Source: Vibrio splendidus
GTDB taxonomy: Bacteria; Pseudomonadota; Gammaproteobacteria; Enterobacterales; Vibrionaceae
Direction of reading: 5' to 3'
Assembly (NCBI RefSeq): GCF_001557875.1
Contig: NZ_LNRF01000005.1
Location: 124,001 to 188,000, forward strand
Length of the DNA: 64,000 nt
In this document: positions 18,225-29,114 of the stretch, in pieces
Position numbering within the stretch: position 1 is the stretch's first letter
How the letters are laid out: the number at the start of each line of letters is the position of its first letter
Position numbers and translations under genes: made by a program
The notes under the pieces: model-generated
The model's input: the letters and a program-made list of their open reading frames with translations, nothing else
Told to the model about the DNA's origin: nothing
Database searches by the model: none

Positions 18225-20555
18225 TTGTTTAACACTTGGTTCTTGATTTCATTTGCTGCGACAGTTGTGTCTGCCAGCTTCTGGCCTGTGATGCCACATT
18301 GGGTTTGGGCATCATTGATGCTTTTGTTACTTATAGCATCAACAAAGTATAGCGTTTTCCGGAGTGCAAGAGGTCCAGTAACAGCATTGATACTAGTTAT
18401 TTGCCTTGGGAATACAATTGAAATACAGACAAGTCGATTATTTCAATCCGGGCAGAATACTACCATAAATGCTTCGGTTGTTAGCCTTTTTAGTGAAAAT
18501 AGCCACGGTTTTGAAAGTGTAATAGTAGCCAGATCAATTGGCGGCGAAAAATTAATCTTTCCTCAATTGATAAAATTACGATTATTTACTCCTTTTAAGT
18601 TAACGCTTGGAGATGACGTCTACTTATCTGCGTCCATAAAGCCGGTATGGGGCAAACTCAATGAGGCGGGCTTTGATCTAGAAAAGTACTTGTTTAGTTC
18701 CGGCGTGGTTGCCAATGCAACTTACAGAGCCGATACCAAATATCGAATTCACTCTAGCACGAGTTTGCGATCTCAATGGTTTGAAACCAGCCTTGGAAGG
18801 TTAAGCCAGTTAGAAAACAAAGATCTCATTATGGCTTTAAGTTTTGGCTATCGAGCTCTAATTAATCCTCAGCGTTGGGATTTGCTTAAAAGTAGTGGCT
18901 TGATCCACTTGATGGCTATCTCGGGGCTCCATATTGGGATTGCCTTTGGTATCGGTTATCAGGTCGGAAAGATACTCAGGTTACTGTCACCTTCATTTCT
19001 TTGGTTACCCACAATATTCGGGCTCGGTTTAGCCTATTTCTACAGTTGGTTTGCTGGATTCACCCTACCTACATTAAGAGCTTTAGTGATGTGTGTCATC
19101 GCAAGTTACTTTTTATGGCGTGGACAAAATATCAGTTTGCTCCGATATGTTGGTTTAAGCTTGTGCGTGGTTCTGTTGATTTGGCCATTTTCAGCATTGT
19201 CGAGCAGTTTTTGGTTGTCATTTGGCGCGTTGGGCGCCGTTCTTTATATTGCGTTGAATAGTCAGACACCCTATTCAAACTCAACATTTATCGACCGAGC
19301 ACTACAGCTCTTCAAGATTCAGCTAATGCTGACATTCCTGATTACACCGTTTTCGATGCTGTTCTTTAGCGGAGTTAGCTTAGTCTCTGTTTTCTACAAT
19401 TTACTTCTTTTGCCTTGGATATCGATGGTGACGATCCCGCTGTTGTTTTTGGCAATGTTTCTCAGCTTAATATCGGAGTCAGTGTCTGGCTTGGTTGATA
19501 TAACAGCGCTAGACAATGGTTTGGTTAGTCAGCTGTGGAAGTTGGTCGACTTGTCGCTTGAACCTCTCGTATTTAGCCTTCCTTTCTCTGAGCCATTTTG
19601 GATTCAAGTAGATAATCATGTGATTGCACTATCTGTATTCCTTATTTTGTTTTTGGGTTTTGTCAGTCGATATCTCAAGAGAACAGTATCGATATTGGTC
19701 ATTGCAGTGTTTGTGCTGTGGTGGGAATTCGGCAAACCCCAGCAAGGAAAATTAACCATAGATATATTAGATGTCGGACATGGGTTGTCTTTGGTATTGG
19801 AAAAGAACAATCAGGTCATTGTTTACGATCTTGGTAATGCATGGCCAGGAGGTTCGGTTGTCGAATCCTTGTTGATTCCTACTTTGAATCAGAGGGGGAT
19901 TTATGAATTAGAAGGCGTGATTGTGAGTCATTTTGATTCTGACCATGCTGGCGGCTATCCGGCGTTACTTGAAAGCTACGATCCCAAGTGGATAAGAAGC
20001 AGTCAGAATATTAATCAACAAACACAATATACCACTCAAACTCAGTCAAATATTCAAGCATGTACTATTGGAGAGGATTGGAACTGGCAAAATATTGTTT
20101 TTGAAGTGTTGTGGCCTCCAAAGCAAGTGAAGAGGGCGTATAACCCGCATTCGTGTGTGGTCAAGATTTCAGAGCCAAGTACAGATTTCTCAATGTTGCT
20201 CACTGGTGATATTGAACTGGTAAGTGAGTGGTTACTAGCTCGTGAAGGTGAACAGCTCAGGAGTGATGTAATGCTGGTTCCGCATCATGGTAGTGATTCG
20301 TCGTCGATTAAACCGTTTATTGAGGCCGTGTCACCTCAGTTAGCGATAGCTTCTTTGGCCAAAGGCAATCAGTGGGGAATGCCGAGCAGATCTGTTGTGG
20401 GACGTTATCAGGAAGTAGGGAGTACCTGGCTTGATACTGGAGAAAGCGGACAAATAACCATCACTCTTAGTGACGAAGGTTGGCAATATCATACGATTAG
20501 AGAACAACAAGGCAGGCAGTGGTATAGGCAGATGCTTCGTAAGGGAGTAGAATAG
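18225..20555 (+). CDS. comEC: DNA internalization competence protein ComEC/Rec2
   Basis: ComEC is the inner-membrane channel that carries single-stranded DNA into the cytoplasm in natural transformation. The 776-aa protein starts at a TTG with AGGAGGA 11 nt upstream; no closer ATG exists. N-terminal TMs are followed by a domain around 90-180, the competence domain with many TMs (about 200-490), and a C-terminal metallo-beta-lactamase-like domain. The metal motif SHFDSDHAGG is near residues 567-576, and a second HHGSDSS lies near 690, so the nuclease-like domain looks intact. Vibrio uses this for chitin-induced uptake. Confidence 0.93.
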   Translation: MFNTWFLISFAATVVSASFWPVMPHWVWASLMLLLLIASTKYSVFRSARGPVTALILVICLGNTIEIQTSRLFQSGQNTTINASVVSLFSENSHGFESVIVARSIGGEKLIFPQLIKLRLFTPFKLTLGDDVYLSASIKPVWGKLNEAGFDLEKYLFSSGVVANATYRADTKYRIHSSTSLRSQWFETSLGRLSQLENKDLIMALSFGYRALINPQRWDLLKSSGLIHLMAISGLHIGIAFGIGYQVGKILRLLSPSFLWLPTIFGLGLAYFYSWFAGFTLPTLRALVMCVIASYFLWRGQNISLLRYVGLSLCVVLLIWPFSALSSSFWLSFGALGAVLYIALNSQTPYSNSTFIDRALQLFKIQLMLTFLITPFSMLFFSGVSLVSVFYNLLLLPWISMVTIPLLFLAMFLSLISESVSGLVDITALDNGLVSQLWKLVDLSLEPLVFSLPFSEPFWIQVDNHVIALSVFLILFLGFVSRYLKRTVSILVIAVFVLWWEFGKPQQGKLTIDILDVGHGLSLVLEKNNQVIVYDLGNAWPGGSVVESLLIPTLNQRGIYELEGVIVSHFDSDHAGGYPALLESYDPKWIRSSQNINQQTQYTTQTQSNIQACTIGEDWNWQNIVFEVLWPPKQVKRAYNPHSCVVKISEPSTDFSMLLTGDIELVSEWLLAREGEQLRSDVMLVPHHGSDSSSIKPFIEAVSPQLAIASLAKGNQWGMPSRSVVGRYQEVGSTWLDTGESGQITITLSDEGWQYHTIREQQGRQWYRQMLRKGVE

Positions 20556-20586
20556 ATAGATTATTGTGAGAAAATTAAGCGATTCT

Positions 20587-22335
20587 ATGTCAACACAAAC
20601 AGATGAAACTACCTGGGTCACATTTAAAAGACTTTGGACTTATATTCGACTATATAAGGCCGGCCTAGGTGTTGCGGTAATTGCGCTTATTATAAATGCC
20701 GTTTCTGATACCTATATGATTTCCTTACTAAAGCCGTTACTTGATGAAGGCTTTGGTAATGCTGAATCTGACTTTTTACGCACGCTCCCTATTATTATCT
20801 TTGCCATGATGTTTATTCGTGGTGTCAGTGGTTTCGTCTCAACCTATTGTTTGAGCTGGGTTTCTGGCAATGTAGTGATGGAAATTCGTCGTAAAATATT
20901 CAGTCATTTCATGCATATGCCTGTTTCTTTCTTCGATAAAGAACAGACAGGTGCACTGCTATCCCGAATTACTTACGATTCAGAGCAAGTGTCTGCAGCA
21001 ACCAGTAAAGCGTTAGTCAGTATCGTCCGTGAAGGTGCAAGTATTATTGGCTTGTTGACATTAATGTTCTGGAATAGCTGGCAATTGTCTTTGGTGTTAT
21101 TTGCTGTAGCACCCGTTGTCGCTTGGGCTATTACCATAGTATCCAAGCGATTCAGAAAGATCTCTAAGAATATGCAGACCAGTATGGGCCATGTGGCTTC
21201 GTCTGCAGAGCAAATGTTGAAAGGGCATAAAGTTGTTCTAACTTATGGTGGTCAAGACATCGAGAAGCAACGTTTTGATCAAGTGAGCAATCAAATGCGC
21301 CAACAGAGTATGAAGTTAGTAACAGCACAAGCAGCCGCTAACCCAATAATTCAAATGATTGCGTCTGTTGCCGTTGTGACTGTTTTGATCTTGGCTAGTT
21401 TTGATTCTATTAAAGCAGAGCTCACTCCTGGTACATTTACTGTAATTTTCTCTGCGATGTTCGGCTTAATGCGTCCATTAAAAGCATTGACTAATGTAAC
21501 GTCTCAGTTCCAACGCGGTATGGCCGCGAGTACAACTTTGTTTGGTTTGATGGATCTAGATACTGAGCAAAACAAAGGGACGTTGAAGCCTGAATTTGTT
21601 AGTGGCGAAGTGGCTGTTAAAGATGTGACCTTTACTTATGATGGTGCAGAGAAACCAGCACTCGATAAGGTCAGCTTCAATATACCGAAAGGTAAAACTG
21701 TCGCACTTGTTGGTCGTTCGGGCTCGGGCAAGAGCACCATTGCCAACCTATTTACTCGTTTTTATGACGTAGACTCAGGTTCAATTGAACTGGATGGCCA
21801 CGACATTCGCGATTACGAATTGAGAAATCTGCGGGAGCACTTTGCTCTTGTATCTCAAAATGTGCACCTATTTAATGATACGGTCGCGAACAACATCGCT
21901 TACGCCGCACACGATGAATATTCCCGAGAGCAAATTGAACATGCAGCTAAACTTGCCCATGCGAGTGAGTTTATCGAAAACATGGAAAATGGTATTGATA
22001 CGGTTGTTGGCGAGAATGGTGGCAATCTATCAGGTGGTCAAAGACAACGTATTGCGATTGCACGAGCTCTACTGAGAGATGCACCGGTTTTGATTCTTGA
22101 TGAGGCAACGTCTGCACTGGATACAGAGTCAGAGAGAGCTATTCAATCTGCACTAGAAGAACTGCAGAAAGACAAAACAGTATTAGTTATCGCACACCGA
22201 CTCTCTACCATAGAGCAAGCCGATGAGATTCTAGTGGTTGATGATGGTCATATTGTAGAAAGAGGTGCGCACGCCGAACTAATCGCACATGATGGTGCTT
22301 ATGCGCAGTTACACCGAATTCAATTCAGTGGATAA
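20587..22335 (+). CDS. msbA: Lipid A export ABC transporter MsbA
   Basis: MsbA flips core-lipid A across the inner membrane. I prefer the ATG at 20587 to the upstream GTG at 20566 because it yields [17 protein letters not shown], like known Vibrio MsbA starts, and gives 582 aa as in E. coli. Six TM helices fill the first about 320 residues; Walker [10 protein letters not shown] is near residue 375, and [13 protein letters not shown] and DEATSALD follow. Only 14 bp separate it from lpxK, so the two are one operon, as in E. coli. Confidence 0.96.
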   Translation: MSTQTDETTWVTFKRLWTYIRLYKAGLGVAVIALIINAVSDTYMISLLKPLLDEGFGNAESDFLRTLPIIIFAMMFIRGVSGFVSTYCLSWVSGNVVMEIRRKIFSHFMHMPVSFFDKEQTGALLSRITYDSEQVSAATSKALVSIVREGASIIGLLTLMFWNSWQLSLVLFAVAPVVAWAITIVSKRFRKISKNMQTSMGHVASSAEQMLKGHKVVLTYGGQDIEKQRFDQVSNQMRQQSMKLVTAQAAANPIIQMIASVAVVTVLILASFDSIKAELTPGTFTVIFSAMFGLMRPLKALTNVTSQFQRGMAASTTLFGLMDLDTEQNKGTLKPEFVSGEVAVKDVTFTYDGAEKPALDKVSFNIPKGKTVALVGRSGSGKSTIANLFTRFYDVDSGSIELDGHDIRDYELRNLREHFALVSQNVHLFNDTVANNIAYAAHDEYSREQIEHAAKLAHASEFIENMENGIDTVVGENGGNLSGGQRQRIAIARALLRDAPVLILDEATSALDTESERAIQSALEELQKDKTVLVIAHRLSTIEQADEILVVDDGHIVERGAHAELIAHDGAYAQLHRIQFSG

Positions 22336-22349
22336 GATTAGGTCTTGTT

Positions 22350-23357
22350 GTGATCGAAAAGATTTGGTTTAACAATCACCCTTTGAAATACCTTCTCTGG
22401 CCGCTATTGTGGCCATTGAGTTTGCTGTTCAAAATGATCAGCGGTCAACGTCGTGATGCTTATCTATCGGGGAAGAAAGAGACCTACCGTCCACCATTGC
22501 CAGTAATTGTTGTTGGTAATATTACCGCTGGTGGTAATGGTAAAACACCGGTTGTGATTTGGTTGGTTGAGATGTTGCAAGCCAACGGCTTTAAGCCAGG
22601 TGTGGTGTCGCGAGGTTATGGAGCTAAAGCGCCAAGCTATCCACTCGTACTAGATGAAAATACACCAGCCGAATATTCGGGTGATGAACCTCGTTTGATC
22701 CGTAAGCGAACTGGTGCGCCAGTTGCAGTCGATCCTGTGCGTGCTAACGCAGTGAAAGCATTGCTGAGCAAAGGCGTTGATGTGATTATCACTGACGATG
22801 GCCTTCAGCATTACGCACTTGAACGCGATATTGAATTTGCGGTTATCGATGGTGCAAGACGTTTTGGCAATGAGAGCTTGATTCCACTCGGTCCATTACG
22901 AGAGCCAGTATCACGTTTAGAAGAGGTCGACTTTTTGGTTAACAATGGCGGTAAAGCGCATGGGCGAGAGTTCTCGATGTCTTTGCTTCCAAGCCAAGCA
23001 GTTAACCTGAGGACGGGTCAGAAAAGGTCTGTGGCAGAATTACAGAAGCTGGTGGCTTTTGCCGGTATTGGCCACCCACCGCGCTTTTTTAAAACATTGG
23101 AAGATCTTGATGGTGATGTGGTCTTTACACAGGGCTTCGCCGACCATCAAGATTTTGATAAAGATGAACTTCATGCCTTAGCTAAGAAAGGTATGAATAT
23201 GATTATGACAGAAAAAGACGCTGTAAAATGCGAAGAATATGCTCAAGACAACTGGTGGTATCTTCCAGTTTCTGCGCAGTTTGATGAAGGTTCGCAACAG
23301 CAAATTTTAAAAAGAATAAAAGAGGTTATGGAATACTATGGATCACCGTCTACTTGA
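22350..23357 (+). CDS. lpxK: Tetraacyldisaccharide 4'-kinase LpxK
   Basis: LpxK phosphorylates the 4' position of the lipid A disaccharide at the inner membrane. The 335-aa protein begins at GTG and has a hydrophobic N-terminal helix (residues 12-31) that anchors it. The P-loop [11 protein letters not shown] is at residues 56-66. The downstream block DDGLQHYAL is the conserved second motif. It overlaps the next gene, ycaR, by 20 bp. Confidence 0.96.
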   Translation: MIEKIWFNNHPLKYLLWPLLWPLSLLFKMISGQRRDAYLSGKKETYRPPLPVIVVGNITAGGNGKTPVVIWLVEMLQANGFKPGVVSRGYGAKAPSYPLVLDENTPAEYSGDEPRLIRKRTGAPVAVDPVRANAVKALLSKGVDVIITDDGLQHYALERDIEFAVIDGARRFGNESLIPLGPLREPVSRLEEVDFLVNNGGKAHGREFSMSLLPSQAVNLRTGQKRSVAELQKLVAFAGIGHPPRFFKTLEDLDGDVVFTQGFADHQDFDKDELHALAKKGMNMIMTEKDAVKCEEYAQDNWWYLPVSAQFDEGSQQQILKRIKEVMEYYGSPST

Positions 23358-23517
23358 GATCGTTGCTTGCCCTGTATGTAAAGGTAAACTAACTTTTGAC
23401 AAGGATAAGCAAGAGCTTGTTTGTAAAATTGATCGCCTTGCTTACCCAATTAAAGAGGGTATTCCTGTTCTTTTAGAACCTGAAGCTCGCACCGTTTCAA
23501 TGGATGAGGGTAAGTAA
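23338..23517 (+). CDS. ycaR: Trm112/YcaR-family small zinc-finger-like protein
   Basis: This 59-aa protein matches E. coli YcaR (UPF0434, Trm112-like). It reads [18 protein letters not shown] at the N-terminus, with a CPVC pair, a single later Cys29 and a helical hairpin-like end, so the zinc site of Trm112 is only partly kept. It starts inside lpxK (20-bp overlap) and its TAA shares an A with the kdsB ATG. The order lpxK-ycaR-kdsB is the same as in E. coli. Its role is unknown. Confidence 0.92.
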   Translation: MDHRLLEIVACPVCKGKLTFDKDKQELVCKIDRLAYPIKEGIPVLLEPEARTVSMDEGK

Positions 23518-24263
23518 TGTCTTATACGGTTGTTATACCTGCAAGATACCAATCGAGCCGTTTACCAGGTAAGCCTCTGGCTGACATTGGTGGCAAGCCG
23601 ATGATCCAATGGGTATACGAACAGTCAATGAAGGCAGGTGCTGATAACGTTATTATCGCTACCGACGACGCTCGAGTTGAAAAAGCGGCTAAAGCATTTG
23701 GTGCGACCGTTTGTATGACGTCACCGAATCATGAATCAGGCACTGAGCGTCTAGCTGAAGTGATTGAAGTTATGAAGATTCCTGATGATCATATTATCGT
23801 GAATGTTCAAGGTGATGAGCCACTTATCCCACCTGCGATCATTAATCAGGTTGCGAACAATCTTGCGAACAGTACAGCTCCGATGGCAACGTTAGGTGTG
23901 GAAATCACTCATGCTGATGAAGTGTTTAACCCTAACGCCGTTAAAGTTGTAACTGATAAAGACGGTTACGCCTTGTATTTTAGCCGAGCAACCATCCCTT
24001 GGGATCGCGATGCTTACGCGAACAACGGTACTGCAGCGGAATCTCCTTTGCTGCGTCATATTGGTATCTATGCTTATCGAGCGGGTTTCATCAATACCTA
24101 CATCAATTGGGAACCAAGTACTCTTGAGCGTATTGAGTGCCTAGAGCAATTACGAGTGCTTTGGTACGGTGAAAAAATCCACGTAGACGTTGCGGCTGAA
24201 GCACCAGCTGCGGGTGTTGATACGCCTGAAGACCTTGAAGCGGTTCGAGCTATTATTGGCTAA
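23517..24263 (+). CDS. kdsB: CMP-KDO synthetase KdsB
   Basis: KdsB activates 3-deoxy-D-manno-octulosonate with CTP for transfer to lipid A. The 248-aa protein has the nucleotidyltransferase signature [15 protein letters not shown] at residues 7-21. The metal-binding NVQGDEPLI is near 97. It is the last gene of msbA-lpxK-ycaR-kdsB; the start overlaps the ycaR stop by one base. Confidence 0.97.
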   Translation: MSYTVVIPARYQSSRLPGKPLADIGGKPMIQWVYEQSMKAGADNVIIATDDARVEKAAKAFGATVCMTSPNHESGTERLAEVIEVMKIPDDHIIVNVQGDEPLIPPAIINQVANNLANSTAPMATLGVEITHADEVFNPNAVKVVTDKDGYALYFSRATIPWDRDAYANNGTAAESPLLRHIGIYAYRAGFINTYINWEPSTLERIECLEQLRVLWYGEKIHVDVAAEAPAAGVDTPEDLEAVRAIIG

Positions 24264-24312
24264 GCTTCTTTGAGCGACTACTTCTTTGCTCTACAAAAAT
24301 GCAAAATCATGA

Positions 24313-24337
24313 GCCTTGCTTGTTGCGAGGCTTTTTT
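24313..24337 (+). terminator. Rho-independent terminator after kdsB
   Basis: GCCTTGC (24313-24319) pairs with GCGAGGC (24325-24331) with one wobble, followed by six T. Confidence 0.75.
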
Positions 24338-24556
24338 CTATCTATCGAAAAGTGCGCTATCGAAAAGCGGATGCGTGTCTGATTGACCTAAGCAAACGGA
24401 TATTGAGTCGGTTGCATTGGTTTATGCATCATCAACACGGAATTATCTGAGATTTACCTCGCTCGACTTCCAATTTTTCTCTATAATATGCCGCCTATAA
24501 AGTAGTGGCGAATCGCTAGTACAGAATAAAACTTACGACAAAACGTGGAGTAAAAG

Positions 24557-25237
24557 ATGCCTTCTCAAAGCCCAGTGATTACGGTTGATGGACCAAGTGG
24601 TGCAGGTAAAGGTACCCTGTGTATGTTGCTAGCAGATAAGCTAGGCTTTCATCTTCTAGACTCAGGCGCGATCTATCGCGTATTGGCTTTAGCGGCAATT
24701 CACCACGGTGTGGATACTGAATCAGAAGATGCTTTAGTACCACTTGCTACACACTTAGACGTGCAGTTTATTGCTGAAGGCGACTTAGTTAAGGTTATCC
24801 TAGAAGGTGAAGATGTGTCTGGTGAACTTCGCAAAGAAGAGACGGGCATGGCGGCTTCAAAAGTTGCTGCTTTACCTCGCGTTCGCGAAGCACTGCTTCG
24901 TCGTCAACGTGCATTCAGCGCCGCGCCTGGTTTGGTTGCAGATGGCCGTGACATGGGAACGGTTGTGTTTCCTGAAGCTGAAGCGAAAATATTTTTAGAT
25001 GCAAGTGCTGAAGAGCGTGCGAGTCGCCGCCTTAAACAGTTGCAACAGAAGGGGTTAGATGTTAAATTTGACGACCTTTTGAGCGAGATCCAAGAGCGAG
25101 ACGACCGAGATCGTAATCGCCCAGTGGCGCCACTTCGCCCTGCAGAGGATGCTCTAGTGCTTGACTCCACCTCAATGAATATTGAGCAGGTAGTAGAAAA
25201 AGCACTACACTATATTGAATCGAAACTGGCTGGGTAA
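24557..25237 (+). CDS. cmk: Cytidylate kinase Cmk
   Basis: Cmk phosphorylates CMP and dCMP with ATP. The 226-aa protein has the P-loop GPSGAGKGT at residues 12-20 and the motif [14 protein letters not shown] near 131. A -10-like TATAAT occurs at 24482-24487 without a convincing -35. The following rpsA is in the same direction, 106 bp away, the common gamma-proteobacterial order. Confidence 0.96.
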   Translation: MPSQSPVITVDGPSGAGKGTLCMLLADKLGFHLLDSGAIYRVLALAAIHHGVDTESEDALVPLATHLDVQFIAEGDLVKVILEGEDVSGELRKEETGMAASKVAALPRVREALLRRQRAFSAAPGLVADGRDMGTVVFPEAEAKIFLDASAEERASRRLKQLQQKGLDVKFDDLLSEIQERDDRDRNRPVAPLRPAEDALVLDSTSMNIEQVVEKALHYIESKLAG

Positions 25238-25261
25238 TTTCGCCGAGCTAGTACGAACGTT

Positions 25262-25318
25262 GGTCGCAAGGATGATGACCGGCGAATTTATCAACCCCAT
25301 GCGGTAGGATACCCATGG
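25262..25318 (+). promoter_or_regulatory. rpsA leader with GGA-loop hairpins (S1 autocontrol)
   Basis: Two hairpins precede rpsA. The first is GGTC (25262-25265) with GACC (25277-25280), and its loop contains GGA. The second is longer: CCATG-c-GGTA closing on a GGA loop at 25307-25309 and TACC-CATGG (25297-25318). The rpsA ATG has only a weak Shine-Dalgarno. E. coli and relatives use such a fold, with GGA in the loops, to drive translation of rpsA and to let S1 repress it. The assignment is by structure and position. Confidence 0.7.
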
Positions 25319-25343
25319 ACGTTTAATTATTGAAGATTAAATA

Positions 25344-27014
25344 ATGACTGAATCTTTTGCTCAACTCTTTGAAGAGTTTCTATCTGAAACTGAATTCCAA
25401 CAAGGCAGCATCGTTAAAGGTACTGTAGTAGCTATCGAGAACGGTTTCGTTCTTGTAGACGCTGGTCTTAAGTCTGAATCTGCTATCCCTGCTGAACAAT
25501 TCAAGAACGCTGCTGGCGAACTTGAAGTTGAAGTTGGTGCTGAAGTAGACGTAGCTCTAGACGCTGTTGAAGATGGTTTCGGTGAGACTCAACTTTCTCG
25601 TGAGAAAGCTAAGCGTCACGAAGCTTGGATCGTACTTGAGAAAGCTTGCGAAGAAGCTGAAACTGTTGTTGGTATCATCAACGGTAAAGTTAAAGGCGGT
25701 TTCACTGTTGAACTTAACGGTATCCGTGCTTTCCTTCCAGGTTCTCTAGTAGACGTACGTCCTATCCGTGACACTGCTCACCTAGAAAACAAAGAGCTAG
25801 AGTTCAAAGTAATCAAGCTAGACCAGAAGCGTAACAACGTTGTTGTTTCTCGTCGTGCTGTTATCGAATCTGAAAACAGTGTTGAGCGTGACGAACTTCT
25901 TGAAACTCTACAAGAAGGTACTGAAGTTAAAGGTATCGTTAAGAACCTTACTGACTACGGTGCATTCGTTGACCTTGGCGGTGTTGACGGTCTTCTACAT
26001 ATCACAGATATGGCTTGGAAGCGCGTTAAGCACCCATCAGAGATCGTTAACGTTGGTGACGAAATCCTAGTTAAAGTTCTTAAGTTCGATCGTGAGCGCA
26101 CTCGTGTTTCACTAGGTCTTAAGCAACTAGGCGAAGATCCATGGGTAGCAATCGCTAAGCGTTACCCAGAAGGTCACAAGCTTTCTGGTCGTGTTACAAA
26201 CCTAACTGACTACGGCTGCTTCGTTGAAATCGAAGAAGGCGTTGAAGGTCTAGTACACGTTTCTGAAATGGATTGGACTAACAAGAACATCCACCCTTCT
26301 AAAGTTGTTAATGTTGGCGACGAAGTTGAGGTTATGGTTCTTGATATCGACGAAGAGCGTCGTCGTATCTCTCTAGGTCTGAAACAGTGTAAAGCTAACC
26401 CATGGCAGTCATTTGCAGAAATGCAAGCTAAGGGCGACAAAGTTACTGGTAAGATCAAGTCTATCACTGACTTTGGTATCTTCATCGGTCTAGAAGGCGG
26501 TATCGACGGTCTAGTACACCTATCTGACATTTCTTGGAACGCTGCAGGCGAAGAAGCTGTACGTGAATACAAGAAAGGCGACGAAATCTCTGCTGTTGTT
26601 CTAGCAGTAGATGCAGAGCGTGAGCGTATTTCTCTTGGCGTTAAGCAAATGGAAAACGACCCGTTCAACGCATACGTTGCTGACAACAAGAAAGGTGTTC
26701 TTGTAAACGGTACTGTTACTGCAGTTGACGCGAAAGGCGCTACTATCGAGCTAATCGAAGGCGTTGAAGGTTACATCCGCGCTTCTGAAGTTTCTCGCGA
26801 CCGTATCGAAGATGCATCTCTAATCCTAAGCGTTGGCGACAGCGTTGAAGCGAAGTTCACTGGTGTAGACCGTAAGAACCGCGTAATCAACCTATCTATC
26901 AAAGCTAAAGATGAAGCTGATGAGCAAGAAGCAATGGCTTCACTGAACAAGTCTGAAGAAGGCGCGTTCGGTAACGCAATGGCAGACGCATTCAAAGCTG
27001 CTAAAGGCGAATAA
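25344..27014 (+). CDS. rpsA: 30S ribosomal protein S1
   Basis: S1 binds mRNA on the 30S subunit and helps initiation on structured or weak ribosome sites. The 556-aa protein has six S1 repeats: about 20-85, 105-170, 190-260, 277-345, 364-430 and 450-518, recognised by repeats such as [21 protein letters not shown] and [13 protein letters not shown]. The codon usage is strongly biased, as expected of a highly expressed gene. It is followed by a terminator and ihfB, as in E. coli. Confidence 0.98.
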   Translation: MTESFAQLFEEFLSETEFQQGSIVKGTVVAIENGFVLVDAGLKSESAIPAEQFKNAAGELEVEVGAEVDVALDAVEDGFGETQLSREKAKRHEAWIVLEKACEEAETVVGIINGKVKGGFTVELNGIRAFLPGSLVDVRPIRDTAHLENKELEFKVIKLDQKRNNVVVSRRAVIESENSVERDELLETLQEGTEVKGIVKNLTDYGAFVDLGGVDGLLHITDMAWKRVKHPSEIVNVGDEILVKVLKFDRERTRVSLGLKQLGEDPWVAIAKRYPEGHKLSGRVTNLTDYGCFVEIEEGVEGLVHVSEMDWTNKNIHPSKVVNVGDEVEVMVLDIDEERRRISLGLKQCKANPWQSFAEMQAKGDKVTGKIKSITDFGIFIGLEGGIDGLVHLSDISWNAAGEEAVREYKKGDEISAVVLAVDAERERISLGVKQMENDPFNAYVADNKKGVLVNGTVTAVDAKGATIELIEGVEGYIRASEVSRDRIEDASLILSVGDSVEAKFTGVDRKNRVINLSIKAKDEADEQEAMASLNKSEEGAFGNAMADAFKAAKGE

Positions 27015-27032
27015 TTTAATTTTTCGCTAAGA

Positions 27033-27059
27033 AAGGAGCCGTAAGGCTCCTTTTTTTTT
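27033..27059 (+). terminator. Terminator after rpsA
   Basis: AAGGAGCC and GGCTCCTT enclose GTAA and are followed by a run of nine T in all. Confidence 0.92.
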
Positions 27060-27085
27060 GCTTATTTTTCCGATAGGTCTATAAT
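27058..27085 (+). promoter_or_regulatory. Likely ihfB promoter
   Basis: TTGCTT (27058-27063) and TATAAT (27080-27085) are separated by 16 bp. The -35 overlaps the end of the rpsA terminator T-run. Confidence 0.55.
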
Positions 27086-27114
27086 TTCTAAAAAGAAAAC
27101 CAACGAGGGTAACT

Positions 27115-27399
27115 ATGACTAAGTCTGAATTGATTGAAAGACTATGCGCTGAACAAACGCATCTTTCTGCAAAAGAAATTGAAGACGCTGTAAAAGACAT
27201 TTTAGAGCACATGGCTTCAACACTAGAAAGTGGTGATCGAATCGAAATTCGCGGCTTTGGCAGCTTTTCTCTGCATTACCGTGAACCTCGTGTTGGACGT
27301 AATCCTAAAACTGGTGACAAGGTTGAGTTGGAAGGCAAATACGTTCCTCACTTTAAACCAGGTAAAGAGCTACGTGAACGAGTAAACTCAGGACTGTAG
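27115..27399 (+). CDS. ihfB: Integration host factor subunit beta
   Basis: IhfB pairs with IhfA to make the sequence-specific DNA-bending factor IHF, which helps recombination, replication and sigma-54 promoters. The 94-aa protein has the HU/IHF fold; [18 protein letters not shown] at about 46-63 is the DNA-arm signature. The gene stands between rpsA and lapA in the usual gamma-proteobacterial position. Terminators lie on both sides. Confidence 0.97.
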   Translation: MTKSELIERLCAEQTHLSAKEIEDAVKDILEHMASTLESGDRIEIRGFGSFSLHYREPRVGRNPKTGDKVELEGKYVPHFKPGKELRERVNSGL

Positions 27400-27420
27400 C
27401 CTACTTATCGGAATTAAGAA

Positions 27421-27452
27421 AAGCGGCATACTATAATGTATGCCGCTTTTTT
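27421..27452 (+). terminator. Terminator after ihfB
   Basis: AAGCGGCATAC and GTATGCCGCTT enclose TATAAT, followed by a T-run. Confidence 0.92.
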
Positions 27453-27528
27453 ATGACCATAATATGGTGGTCTGATTAGTAATTTTCCTGCATAATCGTA
27501 CAGCTAACTAACCAATGAGTGATGAACT

Positions 27529-27801
27529 ATGAAAATTATAAAAATAGTCGCCGTTATCGCACTTTTCCTAATTGCACTGGCTTTAGGCTCTCAAAACCAA
27601 ACAACTGTGAATTTCAACTATCTGCTAGCGCAAGGTGACTTCCACCTATCAAGTTTACTAGGCGTTGTGTTCGTTTCAGGCTTTGGCCTTGCTTGGTTAG
27701 TCTTTGGCAATATGCACATGCGGTCTCAGCTAAAAATTCATCGCTTGAAGAAGCAACTCAATAAGCAATCAAAGCAGGTCGCTGCTGATACTAAAGCTTA
27801 A
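27529..27801 (+). CDS. lapA: Lipopolysaccharide assembly protein LapA
   Basis: LapA is a small inner-membrane partner of LapB. The 90-aa protein has two TMs (about 4-20 and 40-62), then a basic, Lys/Gln-rich cytoplasmic tail predicted to be coiled. It is 12 bp upstream of lapB. In E. coli the pair controls LPS synthesis by directing LpxC to FtsH. Confidence 0.92.
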   Translation: MKIIKIVAVIALFLIALALGSQNQTTVNFNYLLAQGDFHLSSLLGVVFVSGFGLAWLVFGNMHMRSQLKIHRLKKQLNKQSKQVAADTKA

Positions 27802-27813
27802 AGGCTATATTTG

Positions 27814-28989
27814 ATGTTAGAGTTACTGTTCTTACTTTTGCCCATCGCAGCCGCTTATGGTTGGTATATGGGTAATCGTAATGCTCAGCAAGAAAAACAA
27901 AAGCAATCACACCAGATCTCCCGTCAATACGTGACGGGTTTGAACCTATTACTGTCAGACCAATCTGACAAAGCGGTTGATCACTTCATTGAATTACTTC
28001 AAGTAGACAATGAAACCATTGATACTCACTTGGCTTTGGGCAACTTGTTTCGCTCAAGAGGCGAAGTAGACCGCGCTATTCGTATTCACCAAAATCTTAT
28101 CTCTCGTTCGGGGCTTACTCTCGATCAGAAAAATCTCGCACTGCAACAATTAGCTAAAGACTATATGGTCTCTGGTTTTCTTGATCGCGCCGAAAAAATC
28201 TTTGAACAGCTTGTAGAAGAACCCGACCACAAAGAGGGCGCTTTGCAGCAGTTAGTTGCTATTTATCAGCAAACTCGAGAGTGGAATAAGGCTATCCATT
28301 ACGGAAATATCCTCGTTAAGCTTGGTAAGAAGAAAATGAAAATGCGTGCGACAGTAGCGCATTTTTGGTGTGAACTTGCGATGCAGGAACAAGCTGATGG
28401 TAATCGCTCTAAAGCACTTCAGCACTTCAAGAAGGCGCTTTCTGAAGATCCTAAATGTGTCCGTGCCAGTATTGCTTTAGGTAAGTTCCACTTAGCGAAT
28501 GAAGATTACCAAAAGACAATTGATTGTCTGGAGTCGGTACTCGAACAAGATATCGATTTTATTAGTGAGGTGTTGCCAACCCTTGCTGAGTGTTACCACA
28601 AACTTGGGCAAGAAGCGCTATTGGTCGAGTTCCTTAAAGCGTGTATTCAGAATAAAGCCGGTGTATCCGCTGAATTGATGCTTGCTCAGTTGGTCGCGCA
28701 TCATGAAGACATTGGTTCTGCTCAAGAGTTACTGACCAAGCAGCTTGTCAAAAACCCAACTATGAAAGGTTTTTATCGATTAATCGATTATCACCTAGCA
28801 GAAGCCGAAGAAGGTCGAGCAAAAGAAAGCTTAACTACGCTTCAATCTATGGTTGGTGAACAGCTTAAGGTTAAGCCTCATTATCGTTGTCGTCAGTGTG
28901 GATTCTCAACACACTCAATGTATTGGCACTGCCCTTCATGTAAAGGGTGGGGGACGATCAAGCCTATTCGTGGGCTTGATGGTGAATAG
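27814..28989 (+). CDS. lapB: Lipopolysaccharide assembly protein LapB
   Basis: LapB (YciM) is a membrane-anchored TPR protein that binds FtsH and brings LpxC to degradation. The ATG at 27814 is preferred; a TTG lies just upstream. There is one N-terminal TM (about 2-18), then TPR repeats (about 35-330), and a C-terminal rubredoxin-like domain with CRQC and CPSC pairs. It has 391 aa (E. coli 389). It is translated next to lapA. Confidence 0.96.
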   Translation: MLELLFLLLPIAAAYGWYMGNRNAQQEKQKQSHQISRQYVTGLNLLLSDQSDKAVDHFIELLQVDNETIDTHLALGNLFRSRGEVDRAIRIHQNLISRSGLTLDQKNLALQQLAKDYMVSGFLDRAEKIFEQLVEEPDHKEGALQQLVAIYQQTREWNKAIHYGNILVKLGKKKMKMRATVAHFWCELAMQEQADGNRSKALQHFKKALSEDPKCVRASIALGKFHLANEDYQKTIDCLESVLEQDIDFISEVLPTLAECYHKLGQEALLVEFLKACIQNKAGVSAELMLAQLVAHHEDIGSAQELLTKQLVKNPTMKGFYRLIDYHLAEAEEGRAKESLTTLQSMVGEQLKVKPHYRCRQCGFSTHSMYWHCPSCKGWGTIKPIRGLDGE

Positions 28990-29020
28990 ATTTGTGGTCA
29001 TTTAAGACCAAATTATTAAT

Positions 29021-29043
29021 TGCAGCTTTCGGGCTGCATTTTT
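29021..29043 (+). terminator. Weak terminator after lapB
   Basis: TGCAGC (29021-29026) pairs with GCTGCA (29033-29038) and is followed by five T. A short GGTC/GACC hairpin lies upstream at 28997-29010. Confidence 0.6.
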
Positions 29044-29114
29044 ATGACTGTTATATACCGCCTGTATAGGTGGATAGATATTTTTTAAGAAAGTTAACTG
29101 CGTTAGGAGATGAA

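Noticed and set aside
26210-26689. 159-aa minus-strand ORF within rpsA
   Set aside because: It is a shadow caused by strong codon bias of rpsA; Ser/Arg/Thr-rich with no ribosome site.
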